A stretch of 30,694 nucleotides of DNA from an uncultured Clostridia bacterium (GCA_937898625.1 CALEJF010000013.1:1-30694); one strand, 5' to 3'. Counted from the stretch's first letter, positions 16,443-24,973 are shown. Numbers and translations are program-made. Notes: generated by a model not told the origin, from the letters alone.

Positions 16443-16471
16443 TTGTTTTCTGTTGTGCGAGTGGGTGTAAT
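16443..16471 (+). promoter_or_regulatory. Promoter of the RES-domain gene
   Basis: TTGTTT at 16443-16448, a 17-base spacer and TGTAAT at 16466-16471, inside the second copy of the promoter block (16436-16471). The shared AAAACTGTTG and TGTTGTG parts suggest both genes see the same control. Confidence 0.5.
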
Positions 16472-16509
16472 CATTTCAAACAACATAAATTTGTAGGATA
16501 GTGTGTGTA

Positions 16510-17679
16510 ATGTGTAAAAGTAATTGTTTTAATAAGATAATTTTAGAACTTGATAAATTGGAAAAGTTTTCTCCAAAATATGAAGCTGAACTACGGTTAT
16601 TAAGTAAAAAAATACGTAAGGATTTTTGGAATAATAATAATGCTAATTTATTAAAACTTTTAACATTAGCAAATGGGATTGTAAACAAAAAATATCCTGA
16701 TAGAGATGTTTGCACATATGAGTTGTTGAATGATTATATTGGTATATTGGAAAAATTTGGAGCAATTTATGTTCCTAAACTGACTGCGGATTACTATGAG
16801 AATTTATCAGACGAAATCCGACTTGAAAACGCTAGAGTTATAATTGAGGATAAGTGGGAAATAATTAATTCTTCAACAGATAGCGAGAAATCTTTTCTTG
16901 AGATTTTTGATGATGTATTTACCAATTGTATCGATAAACATAATGATGCTTTCTTTTATCCACTAAAAAAGACGGATGTTTTGTGTAGGGTTGTAAATGG
17001 ATGGGGACATAATACAGATAGATTTATTCCTTGCCCTAATAAAACTCAAAACAGGTGGAATCCACCCGGAAGAACTTATTTATATTTATCATTTAGTGAG
17101 ACACCCCAAATATATTCAAACGAATTATCTTTAAATGAATATATTTGTCTGGAAGAGTATCGGGCTAAAAGAGGAGAAAAGTATTCTTTTTGCTTATTTG
17201 AACCACTAGTTCAAGGAAATATTTTAGATTTATCTTATAATGATGTTGAACTCAAAGAAATAATACGTTCAATGGATATTCATGGGAAAGAGATAAAGAA
17301 TAAGGTATTAGCAGAATTAACAGCCGATTCCGAAAAGGTTAAACACTATATAAAACATCCCGAAGAACTAAAGAAAGAAATAAAAAACAAAACTGAAAAG
17401 TATCATAATCGTAAGGTCGTTGAAGATGCTGTAGCAAAACAGTATTTAAAGATGGTTTGTAACACAATTTATAAAAAAGTTGATGAAAAAGATGATGCAG
17501 GAAAAGAAAAGGCATATAAATCATTTCATGTCTTATCCCTGTATTTAGAAAGTAAAGGTGTTACTGGGATAATATATCCATGCACAAGAACCAATAAGGT
17601 GGTAGGAAAAAATTTAGTATTGTTTAATACTGCTGATGCAAAACCTATAAGTGAAAGTATTAGAGAAGTAATTTATTGA
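16510..17679 (+). CDS. RES-domain protein (probable NAD-consuming toxin or effector)
   Basis: A 389-residue protein. The C-terminal part (about residues 150-389) has the RES pattern: Arg160 in LCRVVNGWG, Arg182 in RWNPPG, Tyr192 in LYLS, Glu210 in SLNEYICLEE, and a final GIIYPC then KNLVLF. RES toxins such as ParT and MbcT attack NAD or modify proteins with ADP-ribose. The family's Ser position near the end appears to be Cys358 here. The first 150 residues are helical and unassigned, with CKSNC at the start. ATG 16510 is 11 bases after AGGA; GTG 16501 is too close to it. It follows the zinc-ribbon nuclease gene by 97 bases. No small antitoxin gene is seen beside it. Confidence 0.65.
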   Translation: MCKSNCFNKIILELDKLEKFSPKYEAELRLLSKKIRKDFWNNNNANLLKLLTLANGIVNKKYPDRDVCTYELLNDYIGILEKFGAIYVPKLTADYYENLSDEIRLENARVIIEDKWEIINSSTDSEKSFLEIFDDVFTNCIDKHNDAFFYPLKKTDVLCRVVNGWGHNTDRFIPCPNKTQNRWNPPGRTYLYLSFSETPQIYSNELSLNEYICLEEYRAKRGEKYSFCLFEPLVQGNILDLSYNDVELKEIIRSMDIHGKEIKNKVLAELTADSEKVKHYIKHPEELKKEIKNKTEKYHNRKVVEDAVAKQYLKMVCNTIYKKVDEKDDAGKEKAYKSFHVLSLYLESKGVTGIIYPCTRTNKVVGKNLVLFNTADAKPISESIREVIY

Positions 17680-17778
17680 GATTGGCAAATTTCACTTATC
17701 AATTTCAGCTGTTTAACGATTATCAGTAATTAAACGATAGGTTAGATAGATTTTCTAGGCTATCAACTTAATAATACA

Positions 17779-17851
17779 TAAAAAGCGTTGCAAGAGGGGA
17801 GTGAGTATTTCCCAAATGCAACGCTTATTTCTTGTAAATGGCTTAAATACC
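17779..17851. repeat. Long-form structured repeat, copy 2 (H2 missing)
   Basis: H1 is AAGCGTTGCA (17783-17792) with TGCAACGCTT (17817-17826) and the same GGGGAGTG/TTCCC interior. Similarity stops after GGCTTAAATACC, so H2 is lost. It lies between the convergent RES and YidC-sulfatase genes and would terminate both; on the minus strand five T follow the stem. The remaining gap around it (17680-17884) holds nothing else I can identify. Confidence 0.8.
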
Positions 17852-17884
17852 ATGATTCTAGTATAAGACTATTCTTATTTATAT

Positions 17885-20653
17885 TTATGGAAAACTATGT
17901 TCCTTCAATACAACATTCTCATTATAGAATTCCCAGTTGTTTTTATCCCACAGATTGTTTTTAATGCTTATCCATCTAGCAGGAAGGAAGGTATTTCCGT
18001 TGTTTTTTGTAACAACCCAATCGTTTGAAACTATAATAAACTGGTTGTGTGCATACTTTTCGTCACTATTAATTGGTTTGCCAGTAAATGGATTAATCGG
18101 ATTATCTATTGTTCCCTGTGTTGCCAAGGTGGGCACATCTGCATGGGTCATAAAGTCATTACTTGTTGTAAACCCTTCGCTGTTAAAGTCTTTAACCATA
18201 AGTAATGGAAAAAACTCTTGTGCATTGGTATCTGAGAAATTGTGGTCTGCAAAGTTTAATTCTTCTGATTGGAAAAGAGCAAGACCATGGTCGGCAACAA
18301 TAATAATTTTTGTATTATCATATACTTCATTTTCCCTTAAAAAATCTAACCAGTTACCAATTTGTATAAATGCTGCCATGTTGCTGTGATAATGGGCCAT
18401 TTGTGATGTGTTGGAAACAATTAGAGTTTTGCCATCAACAGTAAATCGATTAGAATGTGCTACATCATAATCAGCATTATCAACTTTATATGTCGGAGTA
18501 TAATCAGGTTCTTGTAAAAGCATAGGCTCGTGAGTTAAATCGTTTGAAATAAACAAGAATGTGTTCTCATTATTGTCAGTGATAGTTGACATAGTTGGTA
18601 AATTCAGTAATGTATCATACGATTGCATGAAAGCTTTTCCATACCCCTTGGCTGTGGATAAGCTTGATATAGTCTGGTTAGAATAATTTGTTTGACCCGC
18701 TGTGTAAGTCATACGATAATTACCGCTTTGGTAAATAGTGGATTGAGTGAAAAGCGGCATACACTTCATTAAACTAAAACAGAAGAAATTCCTACAATTT
18801 GCTTCAACAGATAGTTTCTTTTGTTCTTCGTCCCCAAATTTTCCCTTTGTAATATATGTTTTAATTTCCGGATAGTCATCATAAATAGATAAATCTGGTA
18901 TCCAACTATAATTAGCATATACTGGGTCACATACAGTGACATTATATCCATTTTGAGAAAATAGGACTGGCATGACTTTCAGCGCTTCGTTATGTTTGTC
19001 TACAAGATGTTCATCATCACGTCTGTTCATTTCAACAGGGGTATATTCATACCCACCTACGAGTGCTGGAACACCAAAATTTGTATTAGGTCCATAGGAA
19101 ATAGTGTTCGAATAGTATGTGAATCCATCAAATTTTTCTTTTAATTCTGGTTTCTCATTAAAAATATATGGAACATATTGACCCATGGCTCGGTCCATCA
19201 TAATAACTACAACATTTTGTCCAGTTTTATCCAATTGAAAATGTGGAACAGTAGAAGAATCATCAAGTGAAATTGTGTCAACAGATTTTTTTATAGTTAC
19301 AACATTAGTTATAGACATAACACTTACTGCAATGACAGCTATGATTAAAACATTGGTTGCAAGCTTGCCCCAACGCTTCGCAATAAAATATAAAACAAGA
19401 GTAGCTAGTGTTAAAACTGCAATATTGATAATTTGTTCAAGTAGAGTAAAAATTAAGTCGTTTTCATACTGCAATGAGGGTGAAAGATTGCCAAGTTTTG
19501 TTCCAAAGAACATATAGTTTATTATCATAACCCCTGACAATACCCAAACACCTCTGTCAAAAAGCACTTTAAGTTTTGGTGTGGCAAGCCAATAAAAAAC
19601 TCGTAACCAAATCAAAAATGTTCCAATGGCAAGACATAACGAACTTAAAACATACCAAAGTGGATTAAAGTAGTACATAATATCAACAAATTCTTGTGGA
19701 GATGCTGCAATAAATGTTGATGAGATTAGAGCACCAACAAGAACAGTTAAAAACAATGAGCCACATATAAATAACTTTTTATTAGGTTGAGTGATTCTTT
19801 CTTTGGTGTGTTTGTTTAAGAAACGAGAAATTGCAGGTACAAGGAATATGCACTGCATTGCTAATCCCATTACAATAATAAGTATTCTTTTCTTCATTGA
19901 GCCATTATACACAAAAGCACCAAAGACGATTGCAATAATGCCAACTATGGAAATGACTATTCGCAAGACTAGTTGCGGATTTTTAAGTTTGTAATAGATT
20001 GTTTTACCTAATGAAAAGACATTATTTAATGTCCAGTAAAATACCAAACCTGAGGGAGAAGTGTATAAGAAAACAAGAAAGAATAACGCCATTCCGTAAA
20101 TCTGAACTTTTGTTTTCAGCGGGAAACCTTTTAAATAAATTGCACTGGAAATGACATTTACAAGTGTCATAAGGATGGGCAAGAAGTTTATTGCAACCCC
20201 ACCAATAACAATAAGTCCGTCAGGAGCTCCCAAATCCTTAATTGGTCCTAATGGAGTACCTTGCAAATCAGCAAGATTTGATAAGAAGTTGTATGCAGCC
20301 ATAAAGAATGGTATCTGCAACAAAAGGGAAACAGAACCTTTTAAGGCATATGTAGGCTTATAATTATTCTGCCGATAATAGGTCTGAAGAATCATCATTC
20401 TTTCGTCGCCAGAGAAAGTCTTTTTGATATGTTCAATACCATCGTGTAGCCGCTTTTCAACATCTCGTGCTTCTTCCTGCATATCGTCTGCGCGTTTATA
20501 TAAAGGAAGGACTAAAATGTTCATAATGAGGCTTAACGAAATAATAGATAAACCAGGATTGTGAATTATAGAATTAGAGAAGTGAAAGATATACTCGAAT
20601 AGTATTCTTAGTGGTCCAATAAATAATGTTTCTACTATTGAAAAGAATGACAT
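17885..20653 (-). CDS. YidC/Oxa1-type insertase fused to a sulfatase/LTA synthase-type domain
   Basis: A 922-residue membrane protein. Residues 1-230 match YidC/Oxa1 insertases: PGLSIISLSLIMNILVLPLY, the coiled hairpin with RDVEKRLHDGIEHI, LLLQIPFFMAAYNFL and SPSGLVFYWTLNNVFSL. Residues 230-475 hold about seven further membrane helices. Residues 480-850 form an alkaline-phosphatase-superfamily domain like LTA synthase: a metal Asp in VVVIMMDRAMG (near 485), a candidate Thr nucleophile in GPNTNFGVPALVGG (near 525) and IVADHG (near 787). The catalytic domain would be extracellular. It follows the glycerophosphotransferase gene by one base and shares GGAGGG. A role in moving and transferring wall-polymer units is inferred from context; the fusion is unusual. 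Confidence 0.8.
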   Translation of the reverse strand: MSFFSIVETLFIGPLRILFEYIFHFSNSIIHNPGLSIISLSLIMNILVLPLYKRADDMQEEARDVEKRLHDGIEHIKKTFSGDERMMILQTYYRQNNYKPTYALKGSVSLLLQIPFFMAAYNFLSNLADLQGTPLGPIKDLGAPDGLIVIGGVAINFLPILMTLVNVISSAIYLKGFPLKTKVQIYGMALFFLVFLYTSPSGLVFYWTLNNVFSLGKTIYYKLKNPQLVLRIVISIVGIIAIVFGAFVYNGSMKKRILIIVMGLAMQCIFLVPAISRFLNKHTKERITQPNKKLFICGSLFLTVLVGALISSTFIAASPQEFVDIMYYFNPLWYVLSSLCLAIGTFLIWLRVFYWLATPKLKVLFDRGVWVLSGVMIINYMFFGTKLGNLSPSLQYENDLIFTLLEQIINIAVLTLATLVLYFIAKRWGKLATNVLIIAVIAVSVMSITNVVTIKKSVDTISLDDSSTVPHFQLDKTGQNVVVIMMDRAMGQYVPYIFNEKPELKEKFDGFTYYSNTISYGPNTNFGVPALVGGYEYTPVEMNRRDDEHLVDKHNEALKVMPVLFSQNGYNVTVCDPVYANYSWIPDLSIYDDYPEIKTYITKGKFGDEEQKKLSVEANCRNFFCFSLMKCMPLFTQSTIYQSGNYRMTYTAGQTNYSNQTISSLSTAKGYGKAFMQSYDTLLNLPTMSTITDNNENTFLFISNDLTHEPMLLQEPDYTPTYKVDNADYDVAHSNRFTVDGKTLIVSNTSQMAHYHSNMAAFIQIGNWLDFLRENEVYDNTKIIIVADHGLALFQSEELNFADHNFSDTNAQEFFPLLMVKDFNSEGFTTSNDFMTHADVPTLATQGTIDNPINPFTGKPINSDEKYAHNQFIIVSNDWVVTKNNGNTFLPARWISIKNNLWDKNNWEFYNENVVLKEHSFP

Positions 20654-20654
20654 A

Positions 20655-21899
20655 TTACTTTCCCTCCTTTGCAGGTGCTAACTCTTCGTATTTATTGATT
20701 AAGTAATCAGCTGTACGTTCTGCACCATGACCAATAAATTCCCAAGTTTCTGCTTTGACCTGACGACGACCTTCAACATATTGAGAATCTGAAAGGCAAG
20801 AATCAATTAAAGCTTTAAGATTGTTCATATTGCTTTCTGTAAGTTCACGACCAAGTCTTGGAAGTGCTGTGGTTGTCCAAAGTGGTGTGTTAAGCCACCA
20901 AGCATCATAAAGGCTCACATCAAAATTTGGATTTGTATATATTACTGGTTTATCATAAACCAAGGAAAAATCAAAAATAACACCTGAAAAGTCAGAAATA
21001 AGAATATCTGAACGACGAAGAACATCAAAATTATCAGTATCTCTGTTCCATTCAAGTTGGTCTGAATCAGGATACTCTTTCATCAACTTTTCAATCATGT
21101 CCTTTTCAGATTTGAAAGACTGTGGGTGAGGACGAACAATTATATGATAGCCTGTTTTTAATAGTACATCAAGGATTTTTCCACCATAAACATTAAATAT
21201 TGCACTTTGTCCCCAAGATGGTGCTAAAAGCACCGTTGTTTCGTGGTCTGGGAATGGGCCTTCTTTCTCAAGTCTTGCAATCATTTTATCCATATAAGGG
21301 ATTCCAACTTTTACAAGCTCCTTTTTTGGTAATTTGCGAAGTTCTTCGAGATTTCTTATGTCTTGTACCTGATACTCACCTGAAAGTAAAACAGCATCAT
21401 AATAGTCAATTCCAAACATTCGGTATAATGTTATTTCACTTGCTGCGTGTGGAATATGTACATAATATTTTACTTCTTTTGAGCGTTTCCACTGATAGAC
21501 ATCAAGACCTGGTGTGGTCGAAAGCACAATAGTGGCTTTCAAAAAATTAAGACGAGCAAACGCCTTATTTTCATTGCCGACATATTCTGCTTTAATGTGT
21601 TCAAAATTGTTATCAAGAGCAGGGTCATCTTCAGATGCTGTCATATAAACAACATCTTTCCCACGCTTGTCCAATTCACGACAAATTGGCTCAAATATGG
21701 ACCAATATCTTTTATCGTCAGAAAAAATTACGAAAGGCAAACCTTTTAAATCTGTTTCCACTTTTCCACTGCCTAACTTAAAGCGAAGTTTAATCCAAAG
21801 CATTCTCAAAGAATAAAAAGCCGCTCCAAGTACACCAATAAGAATGGTGAAAAGCATACTACCCGTGCCTGGGTCAATATACAATAACACACTTAACAT
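20655..21899 (-). CDS. CDP-glycerol glycerophosphotransferase family protein
   Basis: Builds glycerol-phosphate polymers, or a related linkage, on teichoic-acid-like lipids from CDP-glycerol. It has a short N-terminal membrane segment (LLYIDPGTGSMLFTILIGVL) and then a GT-B-like domain with IPHAASEITLYRMFG, IIVRPHPQ and SDILISDFSGVIFDFS, typical of TagB/TagF. At about 414 residues it is shorter than full TagF. The start is uncertain: ATG 21899 directly abuts AAGGAG, so GTG 21890, nine bases from it, may be used, and a TTG at 21941 is also in frame. It is coupled to the YidC-sulfatase gene and separated from the lic genes by a terminator. Confidence 0.85.
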   Translation of the reverse strand: MLSVLLYIDPGTGSMLFTILIGVLGAAFYSLRMLWIKLRFKLGSGKVETDLKGLPFVIFSDDKRYWSIFEPICRELDKRGKDVVYMTASEDDPALDNNFEHIKAEYVGNENKAFARLNFLKATIVLSTTPGLDVYQWKRSKEVKYYVHIPHAASEITLYRMFGIDYYDAVLLSGEYQVQDIRNLEELRKLPKKELVKVGIPYMDKMIARLEKEGPFPDHETTVLLAPSWGQSAIFNVYGGKILDVLLKTGYHIIVRPHPQSFKSEKDMIEKLMKEYPDSDQLEWNRDTDNFDVLRRSDILISDFSGVIFDFSLVYDKPVIYTNPNFDVSLYDAWWLNTPLWTTTALPRLGRELTESNMNNLKALIDSCLSDSQYVEGRRQVKAETWEFIGHGAERTADYLINKYEELAPAKEGK

Positions 21900-22008
21900 C
21901 TCCTTATATAATAAAGAACTTTTTGAATTTGTTAAAATCAATTAACTGCGTTACAAATGGCTTTAAATATCGATTTTTTTAAATCCTATAAAACTCATTT
22001 TTCATAAA

Positions 22009-22040
22009 ACAGCAGAAACATATGATTATGTTTCTGCTGT
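22009..22040 (-). terminator. Terminator hairpin after licB
   Basis: ACAGCAGAAACAT (22009-22021) pairs perfectly with ATGTTTCTGCTGT (22028-22040) around a six-base loop; on the minus strand TTTTATG follows. It lies between licB and the glycerophosphotransferase gene, so the lic genes and the polymer genes may be separate units or joined by read-through. The rest of the gap (21900-22008) shows no clear promoter. Confidence 0.65.
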
Positions 22041-22057
22041 CGATTCTTTTATATTTG

Positions 22058-23023
22058 TTATTTGCTCTTTTTGAAAATTTCTTTAAAATCTGCAGCAGCA
22101 AAAACGCTACAAACAAGAACAACAACAGCGCAAACAATTGCTATGCCACTTGGCATTGTTTTTGTAATAATTGCTGTAAAAATAAGTGCCCAGGCGCCGT
22201 AAGTAACATTAAGACCCATAGCCTTTGATGCACCGATTTGAGCGATTGCTTTGTAATAAAAAAGATATGAAACAGTTGCAGCCAACCCCGCTGCTGCAAT
22301 TGTTGGAATTAACCAAGTAGCTTCGCTTGTAAAGAGATTTCCAGCAAATGCCCAACTTTCTGCAATACCCCAACCCTTGATTAAAGAGATTGCTGGTAAA
22401 AGGATTACACCATAAGTAAGAGCTGATGTCGTTTGGCGAATTTGAAGTGCATATTCATCAGTAACTTCTGGGTCCGTAAGACTTTTGGCAAGAATAACTG
22501 CTTCTATTCCCCAACCAAAGGAACACATAACAGCACCTAGAATTCCAAGCACATAGTTAGTTGCATTCATTTCTGGTGAGTAGTAAAGTCCATAAACACC
22601 GAGAAGTGTTGCAATAAGGAAGAGCCACTGGTACCATTTCATTTTTTCTTTAAGGAATATGAATGCTAAAACTGCACCGATTGCTGGAAAAACTGCTGAC
22701 GCAATTGCGCCAATTGATGCACCCATATAATTAACTGACATAACATAGCCTGTCATACCAACTGGTCCACCAATAACGGCAGCTAAAACCACGAATTTAC
22801 CACTCTTTGTTTTAAATGCCTTCCAAACATTTTTTGACTTACCCCTAACACCATTATAAATTGTTGCCCAAATTGCAGAAAAACCATCATGCAAAAAGGT
22901 GCTGACAAATGGTGCTAAGAAAATTGCCTGTTCTGTAGAAAAGAATGGGCTCATTGCCAATGCATAGCCCAGAACGATTGTTTCAATTGCCCATGTAATA
23001 CCTGCTATAATGCCTGCTAACAT
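22058..23023 (-). CDS. licB: LicB-like choline transporter (EamA/DMT superfamily)
   Basis: A 321-residue membrane protein with about ten hydrophobic helices in two five-helix halves, the EamA/DMT layout. Known LicB proteins import choline for decoration of surface polymers. It starts MLAGIIAGITWAIETIVLGYALAMSP, a LicB-like opening, with GGAGGG before ATG 23023. The choline assignment rests on its neighbours licA and licC; by sequence alone it is only a DMT permease. It is the third gene of the lic operon, 30 bases after licA. Confidence 0.78.
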   Translation of the reverse strand: MLAGIIAGITWAIETIVLGYALAMSPFFSTEQAIFLAPFVSTFLHDGFSAIWATIYNGVRGKSKNVWKAFKTKSGKFVVLAAVIGGPVGMTGYVMSVNYMGASIGAIASAVFPAIGAVLAFIFLKEKMKWYQWLFLIATLLGVYGLYYSPEMNATNYVLGILGAVMCSFGWGIEAVILAKSLTDPEVTDEYALQIRQTTSALTYGVILLPAISLIKGWGIAESWAFAGNLFTSEATWLIPTIAAAGLAATVSYLFYYKAIAQIGASKAMGLNVTYGAWALIFTAIITKTMPSGIAIVCAVVVLVCSVFAAADFKEIFKKSK

Positions 23024-23053
23024 ATTTTTCCCTCCAAGATTTATTCTTGATTA

Positions 23054-23953
23054 TCATATATTCTTATAGTCTTCAATGAAGCCTTTAAGTCTTGCATAGC
23101 GCTCTGTTGCCCAATCTTCCATTGGTTGTCCATCATAAGGAACTCTCGCTTTTGCCCATAAAGTCCACAAATAGTCAACATAGATTTTATTAGCTAGGAA
23201 ATGTTTTTCGTTAATTGTTTCGGGTTCTTTGCCAAGATATGCACTTAATAACATTCTGTCGTGTTCTGCATCAAAACCTGCTTCAATTGAAACATCTGCT
23301 AAATCCCACATTCCGTCGTTCATACCTGCATATTCCCAGTCAATCAAGTACATTCTGTCATCGCCCAACACCCAATTCTCACAAAGGGCATCATTGTGAC
23401 AAGGAACTTTCTTGATATTTATTGCACCATCAATTTCTGCTTTGATTTCCATAACTTTTGCTTTGATTTCGTTATAATCATCATACATTGGCACTTTCTT
23501 ATCAAAAATAATTTTTTCATAACTTGTTGCCATTTCAAAAACTTCAAAGGGTACTTTGGTGTCAACACCGCAAGTATGCATTTTTCTGAAAATTTCTGCA
23601 ACTTGATCGATATGTTCTTTCTTATGAAGTGTTTCAGATGACATTGTAAGTGCATTTTTAATATATTTTGTAACTTTTGAACCGTCTTCACCAAAGTAAA
23701 GAATTTCTGCATCAATACCTAAATCACAAGCTAATTGTGTGCTGATTTTTTCATCACTGCGAACAATCATTTCTTCCGTGCCTTCACCAGGAAGTCGCAC
23801 TACATATTCTTCGCCATTTTTTAATGTCGCTTTATATGTATGATTGGTAAGTCCCCCCAACCTTGACAGGTCAGCATAATCGTCAGTGCCTAACACCTTA
23901 AGCATTAATCCTTTTATAACCGGAATATCTTCAATCAAAACTTCTTTTGCCAT
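23054..23953 (-). CDS. licA: LicA-like choline kinase
   Basis: Phosphorylates choline with ATP to phosphocholine. The 299-residue protein has the aminoglycoside/choline kinase fold. The N-terminal lobe has GGLTNHTYKATLKNGEEYVVR, the catalytic loop is VPCHNDALCENW (His near residue 185), and the metal-binding LIDWEYAG with NDGMWDLADV follows. The start ATG 23953 is one base after the licC stop, so translation is coupled. Ethanolamine kinase is an alternative, but a licC next to it and a LicB-like permease point to choline. Confidence 0.88.
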   Translation of the reverse strand: MAKEVLIEDIPVIKGLMLKVLGTDDYADLSRLGGLTNHTYKATLKNGEEYVVRLPGEGTEEMIVRSDEKISTQLACDLGIDAEILYFGEDGSKVTKYIKNALTMSSETLHKKEHIDQVAEIFRKMHTCGVDTKVPFEVFEMATSYEKIIFDKKVPMYDDYNEIKAKVMEIKAEIDGAINIKKVPCHNDALCENWVLGDDRMYLIDWEYAGMNDGMWDLADVSIEAGFDAEHDRMLLSAYLGKEPETINEKHFLANKIYVDYLWTLWAKARVPYDGQPMEDWATERYARLKGFIEDYKNI

Positions 23954-23954
23954 T

Positions 23955-24824
23955 TTACACTCTCCTTAATACTTTTTCTTTGTATGAATATTTATACTTG
24001 TCTTGATTATATGTAAACATAAAACCTGCCGCCGCATTGTTATTGTCTTTGTATGATAACACTTCCGTAATTTCGCTCTCTTTACATCCAAGTTCGTTAG
24101 CCACTGATTTCAAAAGTTGTGAACGAGTATCATCAATATATGTCTTATCAAATTCTCTTAACTCATCCAAAGTATCAAATTCAAAAACTACTTGGTCAGA
24201 ATACTTTTGAATTTTCATTTTAAGTTCATTGATGTGATTAATATATATACTTTCCCACAACAAATCAGCTGTTTCAGGTTTGTTATATTCTTCTTCTAAA
24301 ATCTCAACAAATTTTTTACTGAATGTTTCATCCCAAAACGTATGGCCTAGCATATACCATGAGTTTTTACCACCAATATCGACTTTCGAAATTGTTCCAT
24401 CATTGTCGTATTCCAAACACCATTCTTTTGTTTCGCCGTCGGCATAAACAGCTGCGTAATAACAATCTTCAACTTCCCTTTCAAAAGGGTTTTCGGAGAA
24501 ATAGTTATCAGAGGAGCAAAGATATGTATTTTTCAAGATATCTTTTACAGCATAAATACTTGAATTGTTATTTCTCACAAGGTATTCACTATTGTAAACG
24601 AGGTGTACATCGAACTTTTCTTTAAGATATTCAAATTGTTCACTTTTATATCCTGTCACAATATAAATCTCAGGAATGCCAGCTTCTTTTAACTGACGAA
24701 TTTGTCGTTCAATCAAAACTTCACCCTTAACAGTAATTAATGCTTTATGCATTTCGTAAGATAATGGTGCAAATCTGCTTGCTGTACCTGCTGCCATTAT
24801 CACAGCATTGTCAACTATAGACAC
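23955..24824 (-). CDS. licC: LicC-like phosphocholine cytidylyltransferase
   Basis: Activates phosphocholine with CTP to CDP-choline for transfer to surface polymers. The start GTG 24824 lies seven bases from AAAGGAGG; a further upstream GTG lacks this. The 289-residue protein opens with the nucleotidyltransferase signature MAAGTASRF (residues 10-18) and Lys27. LCSSDNYF, the metal-binding Asp block, and YYAAVYADGETKEWCLEYD follow. The last 60 or so residues (SQLLKSVANELGC onward) look like a small added domain that I do not recognise. First gene of the operon, transcribed away from the XRE regulator. No licD transferase is seen in the window. Confidence 0.86.
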   Translation of the reverse strand: MSIVDNAVIMAAGTASRFAPLSYEMHKALITVKGEVLIERQIRQLKEAGIPEIYIVTGYKSEQFEYLKEKFDVHLVYNSEYLVRNNNSSIYAVKDILKNTYLCSSDNYFSENPFEREVEDCYYAAVYADGETKEWCLEYDNDGTISKVDIGGKNSWYMLGHTFWDETFSKKFVEILEEEYNKPETADLLWESIYINHINELKMKIQKYSDQVVFEFDTLDELREFDKTYIDDTRSQLLKSVANELGCKESEITEVLSYKDNNNAAAGFMFTYNQDKYKYSYKEKVLRRV

Positions 24825-24899
24825 AGATATCCCTCCTTTTGAAGTGGCATATAACACGATTCATCATATTATTTTTTTAATAGTCAGATAATGCACTGC

Positions 24900-24943
24900 T
24901 GTTACAAAATGTAACATTTTAATTGTAACAAATTGTTACAATT
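24900..24943. promoter_or_regulatory. Two perfect operator palindromes between licC and the XRE gene
   Basis: TGTTAC-N5-GTAACA at 24900-24916 and AATTGTAAC-N5-GTTACAATT at 24921-24943, centres 24 bases apart. They lie in the divergent region between the lic operon and the HTH gene, the expected place for autoregulation and lic control. The exact -35 and -10 boxes are not clear on either strand. Confidence 0.7.
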
Positions 24944-24973
24944 ATGTCAAGAAAAAACAAACTGGAGCGAATT

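Noticed and set aside
14205..17851. An insertion sequence or transposon bounded by the repeats
   Set aside because: No transposase or recombinase gene, and no target-site duplication was seen; the repeats also flank ordinary operons.
17937..18389. A 150-codon plus-strand frame opposite the sulfatase domain
   Set aside because: Antisense to the conserved sulfatase-like coding region, with no start signal.
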